Of a stretch of DNA of 64,000 nucleotides, positions 11,001 to 20,365 are shown piece by piece (the stretch's first letter is position 1; each line of letters opens with the position of its first letter). Source of the DNA: Podospora bellae-mahoneyi (Eukaryota; Ascomycota; Sordariomycetes; Sordariales; Podosporaceae). The stretch spans positions 4,030,001-4,094,000 of the forward strand of contig NC_085884.1 of NCBI RefSeq assembly GCF_035222275.1, written 5' to 3'. A program made the position numbers and the translations under genes. The notes beneath the pieces were generated by a model, which ran no database searches, had not been told where the DNA came from, and saw only the letters and a list, made by a program, of their open reading frames with translations.

Positions 11001-12519
11001 GTCGATTGCTAATGAGGCTGCTGCTGCAACGAGCGCCATCTTCAACGAGACGTTTGCCAACATCAAGGTTGTGCGGGCGCTGACTCTGGAGAGGTACTTT
11101 TCTGACAAGCACACCAAGTCTGCCCATTCGACGTATTTTTTGGGGTATAAGCGGGCTGGATTTGTGGGCATCTTTTATGGCTTTTATCAGTCGATTGCGT
11201 TTTTCCTGACGGCGTTGGTGTTTTATTACGGGGCAAAGATTCTGAGCACCAATTCGACGACTGTTACGGATGTCATCAAGGTCATCAACCTCATTCTCTT
11301 CTCTCTAGGCACCTCGGTCATGGCGTTGAGCAACGTCCCTCAAATCGCCGCTTCAAAAGCCACCGCCACGCAGATCCTCTATTACGCCAACCTTCCCCAC
11401 AACTCAAGCCACGAGGCCAAAGGAGACCGAAGAGTTGACTCCCCTCTTCCCGTGAAGATGACCAACCTCCGCTTCGCCTACCCTGGCTCCCCGAAGACGG
11501 AAGTCTTACGGAGCGTCAACCTCGAGATCCAACCGGGAACATGCACCGCAATCGTCGGGCCATCGGGCTGTGGAAAATCCACCATCGCGGCTTTACTTCT
11601 TGGGCTTTATGAACCACTAAACGACACCATCCCGTCTTACCACCGGCCCCCTCCCGCAGATGTTTTTCCCACCCCATCGTCATCAAAACGGTTCTCGAAT
11701 ATTGGCCCTAAACTCACGCTTTGCCCTCCCACGCTAATCTGGGAAACCACCACCACACCAAGCGTCTCTCCGCGGCACTCGATCCCGCTTTTCCCTGCCA
11801 GCCCACTGGATCAAAACCCTGCCTCTCCCCCACCCTTGACGTTTGCAGGGTGGGCTGCTTCGACCCTGGACACGGCAGCGCTGAGGGAGTTTATTTCCTA
11901 TGTACCCCAAACTCCCATCTTGTTTCCCTATACGATCAGGGAAAATATCACGTATGGTCTGCCTGACTCGTCGCCTTTGCTTACGGACGGAAATAATATC
12001 GAGACTGCCGCGCGGGAGGCGGGGATTCACGATTTTATCATCTCTCTTCCCCTGGGGTATGATACCTTGGTTGGGGAGGGTGGGCAGACGGTGAGCGGGG
12101 GACAGGCGCAGAGATTGTGTATTGCGAGGGCGCTGGCGAGGAGGCCAAAGCTGTTGGTGTTGGATGAGCCGACCAGTGCGCTTGATGCGGAGGGGGCGGA
12201 GGGGGTGAGAAGGGTTGTTCAGGATCTGGTGGAGGGGGGGGACAGGGAGATGGCGGTTGTGGTTGTGACGCATAGTAAGGAGATGATGAGGGTTGCGGGG
12301 GAGGTGGTGATGGTTGAGGGGGGGGTTGTGGTTGAACGGGGGGGGTATGAGGAGTTGATCAGGAGGGGGGGGAAGTTTGCGAGCTTGGTTACGGGGGGGG
12401 TGTGGGAGCCGAGGAGGGGGAAGGGAAGGAGGGAAGAGGAGGGAGGAGGTGATGATGGGGGGTTGAGGACGAGGAGGGAGGAGGCGTTGAGACGGTTGGA
12501 GGGGTTTAGTTTTCGGTGA
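8015..12519 (+). CDS. full-length ABC exporter, STE6-like (mating pheromone type)
   Basis: Two exons, 8015-8544 and 8598-12519, with a 53-bp intron (GTAAGT...CAG); about 1,483 aa. The layout is TMD1-NBD1-TMD2-NBD2, the full-size ABCB arrangement. NBD1 has Walker A GRSGSGKST, signature LSGGQKQR, Walker B LILDEI and an H-loop THE. NBD2 has Walker A GPSGCGKST, signature VSGGQAQR, Walker B LLVLDEPTSALD and an H-loop THS. All catalytic residues look present, so both ATP sites could work. NBD2 carries about 80 extra Pro/Ser/Thr-rich residues between Walker A and the Q-loop region (VPQTPILFPYTIRENI). An acidic/Ser-rich linker joins the halves (about residues 640-790). In yeast the STE6 group exports farnesylated a-factor; the same substrate is inferred here from overall similarity. 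A multidrug-type ABCB role is the alternative. The last 400 bp are extremely G-rich, giving a Gly/Arg/Glu-rich tail. Confidence 0.85.
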
Positions 12520-12861
12520 GGGAGGCGGGGGGCGGGGGAGTTCTTTTTTATGCGGTATATGGGTTATGGCGTTGATGAGGGAGGGTATGATGGGTTTTGG
12601 GATCGGGACGCGGAAATGGTATATACGATAGATTGGTACACAGAATTTTCACACTTGGTTGCAGCTGGCTTTTTTCTTTGTCCATTTCCCAGATTGGTAA
12701 GCGCATGTTTGTGTAGTTCAGTGTCCTCGCCGGTTCATTGTTCATGACTCTTCCATGACCGTTCAAATCTCCGAGTCCAAGCCAAGGCCCTCCCAGATCG
12801 GACCTCCGGGGATAACATATGTCTGCACAAAACGAATCAGTGTTTTCTGGCCAAGAAATCA
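12520..12861. other. intergenic between convergent genes
   Basis: About 340 bp shared by the 3' ends of the ABC exporter (plus) and the AA9 gene (minus). No gene is seen. Confidence 0.5.
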
Positions 12862-13828
12862 TCATCCCAACAACCAACTTGGACGCACCGTCGTATTGAC
12901 ATTCTCCTCGGAGTAAATGTCAACAAAAACACTCTCGTCTGCCCCCTCTGCTCGTCAGCTCAACCCTTTCCCTTTTTCCCTTCCCAATTCACAGCTAGGT
13001 AACTCACCATCTTGATCATACGCCCCAGGAAAAACCTTCAGATACCCGCCCGGCACTTCCCCCTCCACCCCCTTCCCTTCCTTCCCCCCCGTCACCTTCA
13101 AGTGAGCACACTCGGGATAAAACTGAGGCTTGAACCCAACATGCAAACTGAGAATCTCATGTCTAATGATATACCTCCCACTGCCCAAACCCTCTGGCAG
13201 TCTCACCGGCCACATCCCCGGCTCCCCATCCCATCGCTGAAAACTCTTCTGATACCACGTTCCTAGCTCTAGTGTCCCATCCAATAAGCCTGCCTCCCAT
13301 ATCTTGAACCATTTCGCTTCGGTCAGGTTGACAGCGTTGCAGTTGTCGTCCGGGCAGCGGGTGAGCCAGGCGGTCATGGGGCCGACGGGGTGAAGCCAGT
13401 AGTAGTACACCGCGGTGATGACTTCGCCCGCGCTGATCGGGATGGAGGACGGGGGGGGCGTGCCGGGGTCGTTGCATGCTAGGAAGGGGGATGTGGGACT
13501 GAAGAGGGGGTCGATGGTGGTCCATTGGCGCTGGGTAAGCCAGGGTTTGTTGAGCTGCTCTTCCGGTGGGGTCGAGGGGTCGTATCTGCCTTCTCAGTCA
13601 GTGAGTTGCAAGACAGGGAAAAAGTGGATTCGTGGCTTGAGGTGCCAGGTGTCTTGGTGGTGGTAGAGGTCGAGCAGAAGGAAAGAAAAAGGAATGCCGT
13701 CAGATCCGTCCCTACCCTCGATACCAAGTCTCGCCAACCGTGTAGTTGGACAGTCCCCCGTGTGCAGACGCCGGCCCCGGGAGGAGGGCAGCAGCCAAGA
13801 ATGCCGCCAAGATCACCGGTACCATCAT
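12862..13828 (-). CDS. AA9 lytic polysaccharide monooxygenase
   Basis: Three exons, 13828-13716, 13585-13008 and 12938-12862, giving 255 aa. Introns are 130 bp (GTAGGG...CAG) and 69 bp (GTGAGT...CAG). A 22-residue signal peptide (MMVPVILAAFLAAALLPGPASA) is followed directly by HGG, so cleavage exposes the N-terminal His that forms the copper histidine brace. The second brace region is YYYWLHPVGPMTAW, and the axial Tyr lies in QFYPECAHL. LGSGRYIIRHEILSLH and the C-terminal FPGAYD are classic AA9 signatures. These copper enzymes cleave cellulose or hemicellulose chains oxidatively outside the cell. No carbohydrate-binding module follows: the protein ends 25 residues after FPGAYD. The HPVGP motif is one residue longer than the common HPGP, and the usual Tyr after it is Trp. 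The start is set by the perfect signal peptide; an alternative Met is one codon later. Confidence 0.9.
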
Positions 13829-15385
13829 CGCGACTTCCCACCAAAGTCAGGTTTTGGGGTCCGTAGGAGAGGAAAAGGCTGGGCACAGTGGGCAGGTATG
13901 CTTGGGCAACGGAGGGTGTATATCAAGTCCGAGGAGGCTCTTTCGTTGTGGAAAACTAGCTCACTCTCACCTCTTCTGCAAATTTACATGGCTGTATATT
14001 TTCCACTTTCGCAAACCAGCTCCAGTTGGAGAAATCCCCTTCCCAGCAGATCGGGAATGGCCAAAATCTCATGGAACAACTCACGACCCGTTCGCCATCA
14101 GACGAAAACTCGGTCGTCCCGGACGAGATGAGCTGCGTGCTCAGGGATGGACTGGTCTTCCCTAAACAGGTTCAGGAGTGATCTCAGGCACGTTCCCCGC
14201 ACATAATCTAGATAAATAGACCTTGTGACGAAGACACGGCGTTGTCCATATGGCGGCTATATTTGACCACCACTGCCCACCCGGTCTCTGGGTAAGTGGC
14301 GGCAATATCAACAACCAGCACCTGCAGTTTGGACAAAATGTGCAATAGTCATGAGTGCAATATTGGTATCACGATCTCTGCTGATTGCCTCGTTGATTCG
14401 ATAAAATGGGCCGCAAAACAAACATAACAATCAAAAATTTCAAGAACCAAACGCCAAGCCCAAGGTAGGTAAGGCGTATCGATGGTGGCGAGTAAGTGAT
14501 CCCATGTGGCACGCATGTGGCAGTCGTGTGGCCGCCGTGTGGCATTTCATGTGGCATTGAAGGACCTTGCCAGCATGCCCTGCAACATGTCGGCAGTCTT
14601 AGAGAGCTCAATCAATTGGTCTGGGGTACATGGGGTGCCCCGAATTCTCCGGCGTGGGGCACCATCGACTTTTGCCGCGAACCCCAACGTCACTGCGAGA
14701 TCTGTCAAGCTGGCTTGGCGGACATATGGCCCACTGGAGCCTGAGTACCGTGACGATCGGGGAGCCAAGCTAGTGACAGCCGTTCTGGAACGCTCAGGTT
14801 GAGTTGGGATGTTGGTAGGTCTTGTCAGGGGCAGACCGGTATTGCTGTATTAGATACCACCATCGACGCAGCGTCATCTTCCACTTGGTAGACGATCAGT
14901 GGACCGATGTTCTCCAGATCCAACAACTTTAGAAACCTCAACGATGCGGCCAAGACAAGATGGAAACGAAACAAACACAACAATAAAAGAGATGATAAAT
15001 CCTGCCCCAAGCCCGTCTCGTCAATCCCACAATCGGGACTGGGTCAGCCGTGGCTGCATTCGGAAGCATCCCGTCGGCCGGTGCCAATCGGTGGTCGAAG
15101 TAGAGGCCGAGGGTCAACGAGAAGGTGTGTGTTTGATCTGCGATGCGCCGGCAAATATCCATATTACCCCCAATCAGTCCCCAATCTCGTCGAGAATTCA
15201 CACGGGCTTGGGAACACGTGCAGCCTCCGCCATCATCCAAAGTGCCAAGACAGGGTAACAACAGACAACCGTCTTTGTTTTGCCTTCTGCCGTCGCCGCA
15301 CGCATTTGACCCCTGTTGACGGGAGACAACCACGTTGAATTCACCCTGCCAACCAGCCAAATGTCAACCATCGCCATCGATCTGG

Positions 15386-15573
15386 GTGGGGTACAGCGTC
15401 CGTTCCGGGGGGAGGGAGGACAAGCAAGGCTGCACCGTCTTCTTCGCCACGCTTGAGGAATCTGAGAAGCGGATTGGAGGAATTATTCTTGTAGGGGTTG
15501 ACCAAGATTCAATATCAGCTCGACCCATGATTGATTGCAGCCGGCAAGGCCGCAGGGAAGCAAGCGTCCGGAG
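15386..15573 (+). promoter_or_regulatory. candidate CreA/CRE1 sites upstream of CE15
   Basis: Three matches to the carbon-catabolite-repressor consensus SYGGRG occur: GTGGGG at 15386-15391, CCGGGG at 15405-15410 and CCGGAG at 15568-15573. All lie 210-400 bp upstream of the CE15 start, and the first two are close together, as double CreA sites often are. The consensus is short and degenerate in GC-rich DNA, so this is suggestive only. Confidence 0.25.
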
Positions 15574-15683
15574 AATATTGCAGATGACGCCGCGCCAGGC
15601 ACAGCTCCCGCATCCCTTTTTGCCCCCTACCACCGAACCGGGATGGGGCTCATGAGGGGAGGCCGAGCGAGTAGCTGAGTCCA

Positions 15684-15689
15684 TATAAG
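15684..15689 (+). promoter_or_regulatory. TATA-like box of CE15 gene
   Basis: TATAAG in the context CCATATAAGGATC, 100 bp upstream of the CE15 ATG. This is a plausible TATA element for an inducible secreted-enzyme gene with a short leader. Confidence 0.4.
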
Positions 15690-15783
15690 GATCAGAAGTC
15701 GTCAAACGACTTGCCATGGGAAGGGGTAACCAACTCTTTGTGTTCATCTCTTGACAGCACGTCTCCTCCCAAGAATCGTCATC

Positions 15784-16971
15784 ATGGTCCATCTCGCTTC
15801 CGCCCTTCTCGTGGCCAGCGCGGCCTTTGCCGTTGCCGCTCCCGCCAACGAGATCTTTGAGCGTCAGACCTGCTCCGTCCAGGCCAACTACCCGACCCAG
15901 AACAATTCCAAGCTCCCCGATCCGTTCACCAGCGCCAGCGGGCAAAAGATCACCACCAAGGCCGACTTTGAGTGCCGCCAGGAGGAGATCAGCAAGATCA
16001 TGCAGCAGTATGAGTTCGGTGTCTACCCACCACCCCCCGACAGCGTCACCGGTACCATGAGCGGAAACAACATCCAGGTCCGCGTGACCGTCGGCAGCAA
16101 GAGCATCACCTTCAGCGCCGGCATCCGCAAGCCATCCGGCAGCGGTCCTTTCCCCGCCATCATTGGTGTCGGTGGCGCCTCCATCCCCATCCCCAGCAAC
16201 GTTGCCACCATCACCTTTGGCAACGACGCCTTCGGTGCCCAGTCCGGTATGGGTTCTCGCGGCCGCGGTCAGTTCTACGACCTCTTCGGCAGCAGCCACT
16301 CGGCTGGTTCCCTTACCGCTTGGGCTTGGGGTATTGACCGGTTGATCGATGCTCTGGAGAAGACCCCTGCTGCGGGTATCGACACCACACGTCTCGGCGT
16401 GACCGGCTGCTCCCGCAACGGCAAGGGTGCCTTTGTTGCCGGCGCCTTCGTCAAACGCATCGCCCTCACCATCCCCCAGGAGTCCGGTGCCGGTGGTGCG
16501 GCCTGCTGGCGCATCTCTGACCAGCAAAAGTCGTCTGGCGCCAACATCCAGACTGCCAGTCAAATCATTGGCGAGCAGCCCTGGTTCTCCAAAAACTTTG
16601 ACGCGCACGTCCGCTCCATCACCAACATCCCGCAGGATCACCACTTCCTCGCGGCCATGATCGTGCCCCGTGGTCTCGCCGTGTTTGAGAACAACATCGA
16701 CTGGCTCGGCCCCGTCTCCACCACCGGCTGCATGCGTGCTGGTCGCCAAATCTACAAGGCTTACGGCGTGCCCAACAACATGGGCTTCTCGCTCATCGGT
16801 GGCCACAACCACTGCCAGTTCCCCAGCGGACAGAACTCGGAGCTCAACCAGTACATCAACTACTTCCTGCTTAAGAGCGGCACCGCCCCCGGCTCGGTGG
16901 AGCGCAGCACTTCCAACGCCAACACTGATGCTTGGTACCCATGGGCCGCCAGCGCTCCCACCCTTTCCTGA
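15784..16971 (+). CDS. CE15 glucuronoyl methylesterase
   Basis: A single exon of 395 aa. The N-terminus MVHLASALLVASAAFAVAAP is a signal peptide, followed by a short pro-segment ending in ERQ. The catalytic serine is in GCSRNGKG (Ser about residue 210), the acid in QESGAGG (Glu about 233) and the histidine in GGHNHCQF (His about 341-343). These are the CE15 triad motifs in the correct order. Length fits a catalytic domain alone, and no CBM1 is attached. The enzyme hydrolyses the ester between 4-O-methylglucuronic acid of glucuronoxylan and lignin alcohols, acting outside the cell and loosening lignin-carbohydrate bonds. It complements the GH115 enzyme at 53.6-56.9 kb, which attacks the same sugar. 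The ATG at 15784 is the only one that gives the signal peptide. Codon use is strongly C-biased at third positions, as in highly expressed fungal secreted enzymes. Confidence 0.95.
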   Translation: MVHLASALLVASAAFAVAAPANEIFERQTCSVQANYPTQNNSKLPDPFTSASGQKITTKADFECRQEEISKIMQQYEFGVYPPPPDSVTGTMSGNNIQVRVTVGSKSITFSAGIRKPSGSGPFPAIIGVGGASIPIPSNVATITFGNDAFGAQSGMGSRGRGQFYDLFGSSHSAGSLTAWAWGIDRLIDALEKTPAAGIDTTRLGVTGCSRNGKGAFVAGAFVKRIALTIPQESGAGGAACWRISDQQKSSGANIQTASQIIGEQPWFSKNFDAHVRSITNIPQDHHFLAAMIVPRGLAVFENNIDWLGPVSTTGCMRAGRQIYKAYGVPNNMGFSLIGGHNHCQFPSGQNSELNQYINYFLLKSGTAPGSVERSTSNANTDAWYPWAASAPTLS

Positions 16972-18362
16972 GCGGTTGCAGGAGTGTGAAGATGTTTGGG
17001 TGAGGGGTCGAAAAGGTGTGGATCTTGTCGATAGCAAAGCTCGTTTGAGGGCTGGGAGGAGGACTGGGCATGTAAATATGGGAAAATATATGACGGGTTT
17101 TCTGGAGCTTATCTTTGTGCCCCGAAACAGAACGGTGCCTGGTGATGTGTCGAGAGCTGCCCCAAAAGAATCCTGTTGTGGTGAACCACAACGGCGATGC
17201 TTTGCCGAGAACTCGATGATAAGAGTGGTCCGGATATCAGCTTCGTGCTTCCCGGTGCTGGGTGAGCGATGTCGTAGGTAGGTTGCAGACCGAGAAAGAT
17301 CAGGCGTAAGGCCTCGAGGATCAATGGATAACGAGACCAAGTAAGGAGAAGAGATCCCCCGTGATGTGTCGTATCTATTGGTCTTGCTGACTGTGAGAAA
17401 GTGTGGTTGGAGGACGCGGGAGATGTGGTTTGCCGTCTGCAGTGGAACAGAGCTCAGGAGCTTGGACCTTCCTGTGGCCCCTGCTATCAGCTGGATGCAT
17501 AAGCATTCCGGGGATAACCGGGTTTACACAAGCTGTGGGTATTTACGGTTTGACAGTTGCGAGCCGGCAACGCGGGGTGGTGGTGGAGTTGCTGAAGTTT
17601 ACACCAACGACAGCTCAAGCCAGGTCGTCATTGTCCCAGGATTTTCCATCTTCTGATATCTGCTTCAGTCCAATCGCTTTCTCTTCTTCTGTGGTCTTGT
17701 GCCGTTTTGCATTCCTCGATTCATGACGCCCCATAAGCCCCTGCTTTACAACATGTCCTCATGGAAGGAAGTCTTCCCGCTCAGTGGCGCCAGTTGGTTG
17801 GTAGGCCCATCTGATGAGCTTTCCAGGTCCAATGTCTACCGAGAGAGGAGGATGCAGTTGGGAACCATTGGATACGCCCTTTTCGGACATGTTTGTCTTG
17901 GCCCGCAATATTCCCCCATCTGTGCCATCTATTGCCTCGACATGTTCCCCTGTCTGGAGAACGGCAGCCGAGTTGGGCGAGGGCATTCGGGCCTTGGCAA
18001 CACCCCAACCAGGGCACCCTTCCCCCTACATTACCTAGCACCGCCGGGGGATATGGGGGATTGAGGGTGAGAGCCCATCTCAGCCAAGACCGATCGTCTC
18101 CGGGTTTAAACACGGACACAGAATCCCCCCCAGGTTGGTCATCATCCTGACAGAGGCAGGATTATTGATGAGACAGTTCCGTCGGCCCGTATAGCTGAAA
18201 GTTCTGTATCCTTTCTTTTTCCATTATGTCAATGAAGCTGGGGTATCTGCCCCGATTGACCCGTCTTCCAAATAGCTTTGGAAGCTGACCGCTTGCTCCT
18301 TTTTCCCTTTCTCTTCACCTTTCGTCTTGTCTTTCCTCGAGCTTTTAGGCTCACCAGCTGTC
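16972..18362. other. intergenic, about 1.4 kb
   Basis: 3' region of CE15 and 5' region of the MFS transporter. Open frames here are short and without domain or composition support. Positions 18220-18360 are pyrimidine-rich, typical of a fungal 5' leader. Confidence 0.5.
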
Positions 18363-20219
18363 ATGGCAAGCCCCGGGCCCTCGACGACAACGGCTGTCGA
18401 CACCCATGCCAAAGAACTCAATATTACCACTCTCTACTTGACCTTCGAGACAGCACTCCCCAGTCCTCTGTTCAACCAGAATACTCACCCTGCCACCCCA
18501 ACAAGCAGGGTTCCACAACCACCCGACCTGACGCCCTATGCTGATCCTCGAACTTGGGCACCACATCGCAAGAATGTGCTCCTGTTCTTGTCATGCGTAG
18601 CAACCTTCTTGACAGCCTACACCTCAGGCTCCTACTCTCCGCCCGCCGAACTCATACAAGCATCTCTTTCGCCAGTCCCTTCGAGCGTTGAGCCTGTTCT
18701 GGCCGGCATCACCACCTTCTGCGTCGGCTTTGGGTTTGCCCCGATGATGCTCGCCCCTCTTTCAGAGATGAATGGCCGATATCCCGTCTTTGTGTGTGCC
18801 GGCATCGTCTACGTCGTGTTCCAGGGTGTCTGCGGTGTGGTGACTTCGCTCGCAGGCATGCTGGTTGCCAGATTCTTGGTTGGAGTGGGGGCAAGCGTTT
18901 TCAGCACCATGGTTGGCGGTGTTATTGCTGATATGTACGCAAACGAGGAACGAAACACGCCGATGGCCTTGTTTAGTGGATCTGTCCTTGCCGGTACCGG
19001 GCTCGGGCCCATGGTTTGTGCCATCATGGCCGAGCGATGGGGAGATGTTGAGAGATATCCGAACATGTGGAAATGGACTTGGTGGCATCAGGTGATCATG
19101 TCTGGGGTGTTGATGGTGGCTTTTGTGGTGTTCTTCAAGGAAAGCAGGGGAAGCGTGCTGCTGAGCCGGAAAGCCAAGGCGCTGAACAGGTGGTACGAAG
19201 AGCTGGAAAATGAAGGTTACTATGGGCTCTGCTTTGAAGATGAACAGGGACAGGAGAAGGCGAGCGAGAATATGACGAGCTCGGAAGACAGCACGGACGA
19301 CAGATATGACGAAAAGAGATCGTTCTCGGCCTCAGCCAGCAGACATGAAAGGGGCCCTTCCACTAAGCGCGTCAGATGGGTGGTCAAAGAAGACGAGGAG
19401 CGCGCCTCTATCGGCAAAATGATCGCCATATCATCCTCCCGCCCTTTCTACCTGCTCTTCACCGAGCCGGTCATTTTCTTCTTCTCCGCCTGGGTCGCCT
19501 TTGCGTGGGGAGTCCTCTATCTGACATTCGGCTCCATCCCTTATGTATTCCAGCATGTCTACGGCTGGTCTCTCGAGCAATCGGGACACGCTTTCACAGC
19601 CATTATCCTAGGCGCCATTGTCGGAACCACAATGAGCATCTACCAGCAGCGGCTGCTGTCTCATCCCAAATGGGTCGACCCTCGCGAAGTGCTGACCTCT
19701 ACTTCCACGACAACATCTTCCCTGTCGGATGAAACACCAGCGCCAGCAAATGGAACAGACAAGATATGGTCCATCCTCCGAACTTACTTCCCCTCTTCCT
19801 CTCCCGAATCCCGCTTGTACTTTTCCTGTCTTACCTCTACACTCCTTCCCATCGGCCTCTACCTCTTTGGCTTCACCGCCAAGCCAGAAATTCACTGGAT
19901 CTTCCCCGCAATAGGGATATTTCTCTGCACCGTGGGCATTTTGAGCATCTACCTCGCAGTGTTCAACTACTTTGCCGACGTCTATCATAAATACGCCTCT
20001 TCTGCCCTCGCTGCGCAGTCCCTGTGTCGCAACTTGGTTGGTGGCGCCTTCCCTCTGGTGACGAGGCTGATGTACAGGAATCTGGGAGAGGCCAAAGCAG
20101 GGGTAGTCTTGGGGAGTATTGCGGTTGTACTATCGGTTGTGCCTTGGGTGTTGGTTTGGAAGGGGGAGGAGATTAGGGGGAGGAGTGTTTTTGCTTTGTC
20201 GCTTGACAAGACAGCATGA
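18363..20219 (+). CDS. MFS transporter, DHA1-type
   Basis: A single exon of 618 aa. The cytosolic N-terminus of about 65 residues ends in YADPRTWAPHRKN, the usual lead-in to TM1 in fungal drug:H+ antiporters. Motif A appears as LSEMNGRYPVF after TM2. Motif C-like SGSVLAGTGLGP in TM5 marks the antiporter group. A long charged central loop (about residues 260-350) lies between TM6 and TM7, then six further hydrophobic segments follow (starting near FYLLFTEPVIFFFSAWV). It is probably a plasma-membrane proton-coupled exporter of small molecules; the substrate cannot be read from sequence. The TM9-TM10 loop is also extended by a Ser/Thr-rich insert. The ATG at 18363 is the first in frame. Confidence 0.85.
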   Translation: MASPGPSTTTAVDTHAKELNITTLYLTFETALPSPLFNQNTHPATPTSRVPQPPDLTPYADPRTWAPHRKNVLLFLSCVATFLTAYTSGSYSPPAELIQASLSPVPSSVEPVLAGITTFCVGFGFAPMMLAPLSEMNGRYPVFVCAGIVYVVFQGVCGVVTSLAGMLVARFLVGVGASVFSTMVGGVIADMYANEERNTPMALFSGSVLAGTGLGPMVCAIMAERWGDVERYPNMWKWTWWHQVIMSGVLMVAFVVFFKESRGSVLLSRKAKALNRWYEELENEGYYGLCFEDEQGQEKASENMTSSEDSTDDRYDEKRSFSASASRHERGPSTKRVRWVVKEDEERASIGKMIAISSSRPFYLLFTEPVIFFFSAWVAFAWGVLYLTFGSIPYVFQHVYGWSLEQSGHAFTAIILGAIVGTTMSIYQQRLLSHPKWVDPREVLTSTSTTTSSLSDETPAPANGTDKIWSILRTYFPSSSPESRLYFSCLTSTLLPIGLYLFGFTAKPEIHWIFPAIGIFLCTVGILSIYLAVFNYFADVYHKYASSALAAQSLCRNLVGGAFPLVTRLMYRNLGEAKAGVVLGSIAVVLSVVPWVLVWKGEEIRGRSVFALSLDKTA

Positions 20220-20365
20220 CTGATCTCGGCTTCACAAACTTGAAATCAAAAGCCATTTTTTCTATTAAATAAACACCAAGGGAAGGAAAAAAGGTTTAAA
20301 GACATTACAAACATGGTATCATGACTCATAACAAACCAAGCCCCCTCAAACCCAACCAAGACTCC
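20220..20365. other. short convergent 3' intergenic space
   Basis: Only 146 bp separate the MFS transporter (plus) and the DUF1769-type gene (minus). The two terminators must overlap or abut, so antisense read-through is likely. Confidence 0.5.

Larger units (their letters stand above)
13829..15783. other. intergenic, about 1.95 kb, divergent promoters
   Basis: Lies between two divergently transcribed secreted-enzyme genes (AA9 on minus, CE15 on plus), so it should contain both promoters. Short frames within it have no coding character. No RNA gene or mobile element is seen. Promoter motifs close to CE15 are listed separately. Confidence 0.55.

Noticed and set aside
14369-14802. cluster of short frames on both strands
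   Set aside because: Repeated TGTGGCA-type words (about 14506-14560) make the frames look patterned, but no start, splice or domain support exists.
12862-16971. biosynthetic or CAZyme gene cluster
   Set aside because: AA9 and CE15 are adjacent but flanked by unrelated housekeeping and transporter genes, and no core synthase or dedicated regulator is present.
15364-17340. 658-codon minus-strand frame opposite CE15
   Set aside because: Antisense shadow with biased Gly/Ala/Val composition; the plus strand encodes a complete CE15 enzyme with a catalytic triad.
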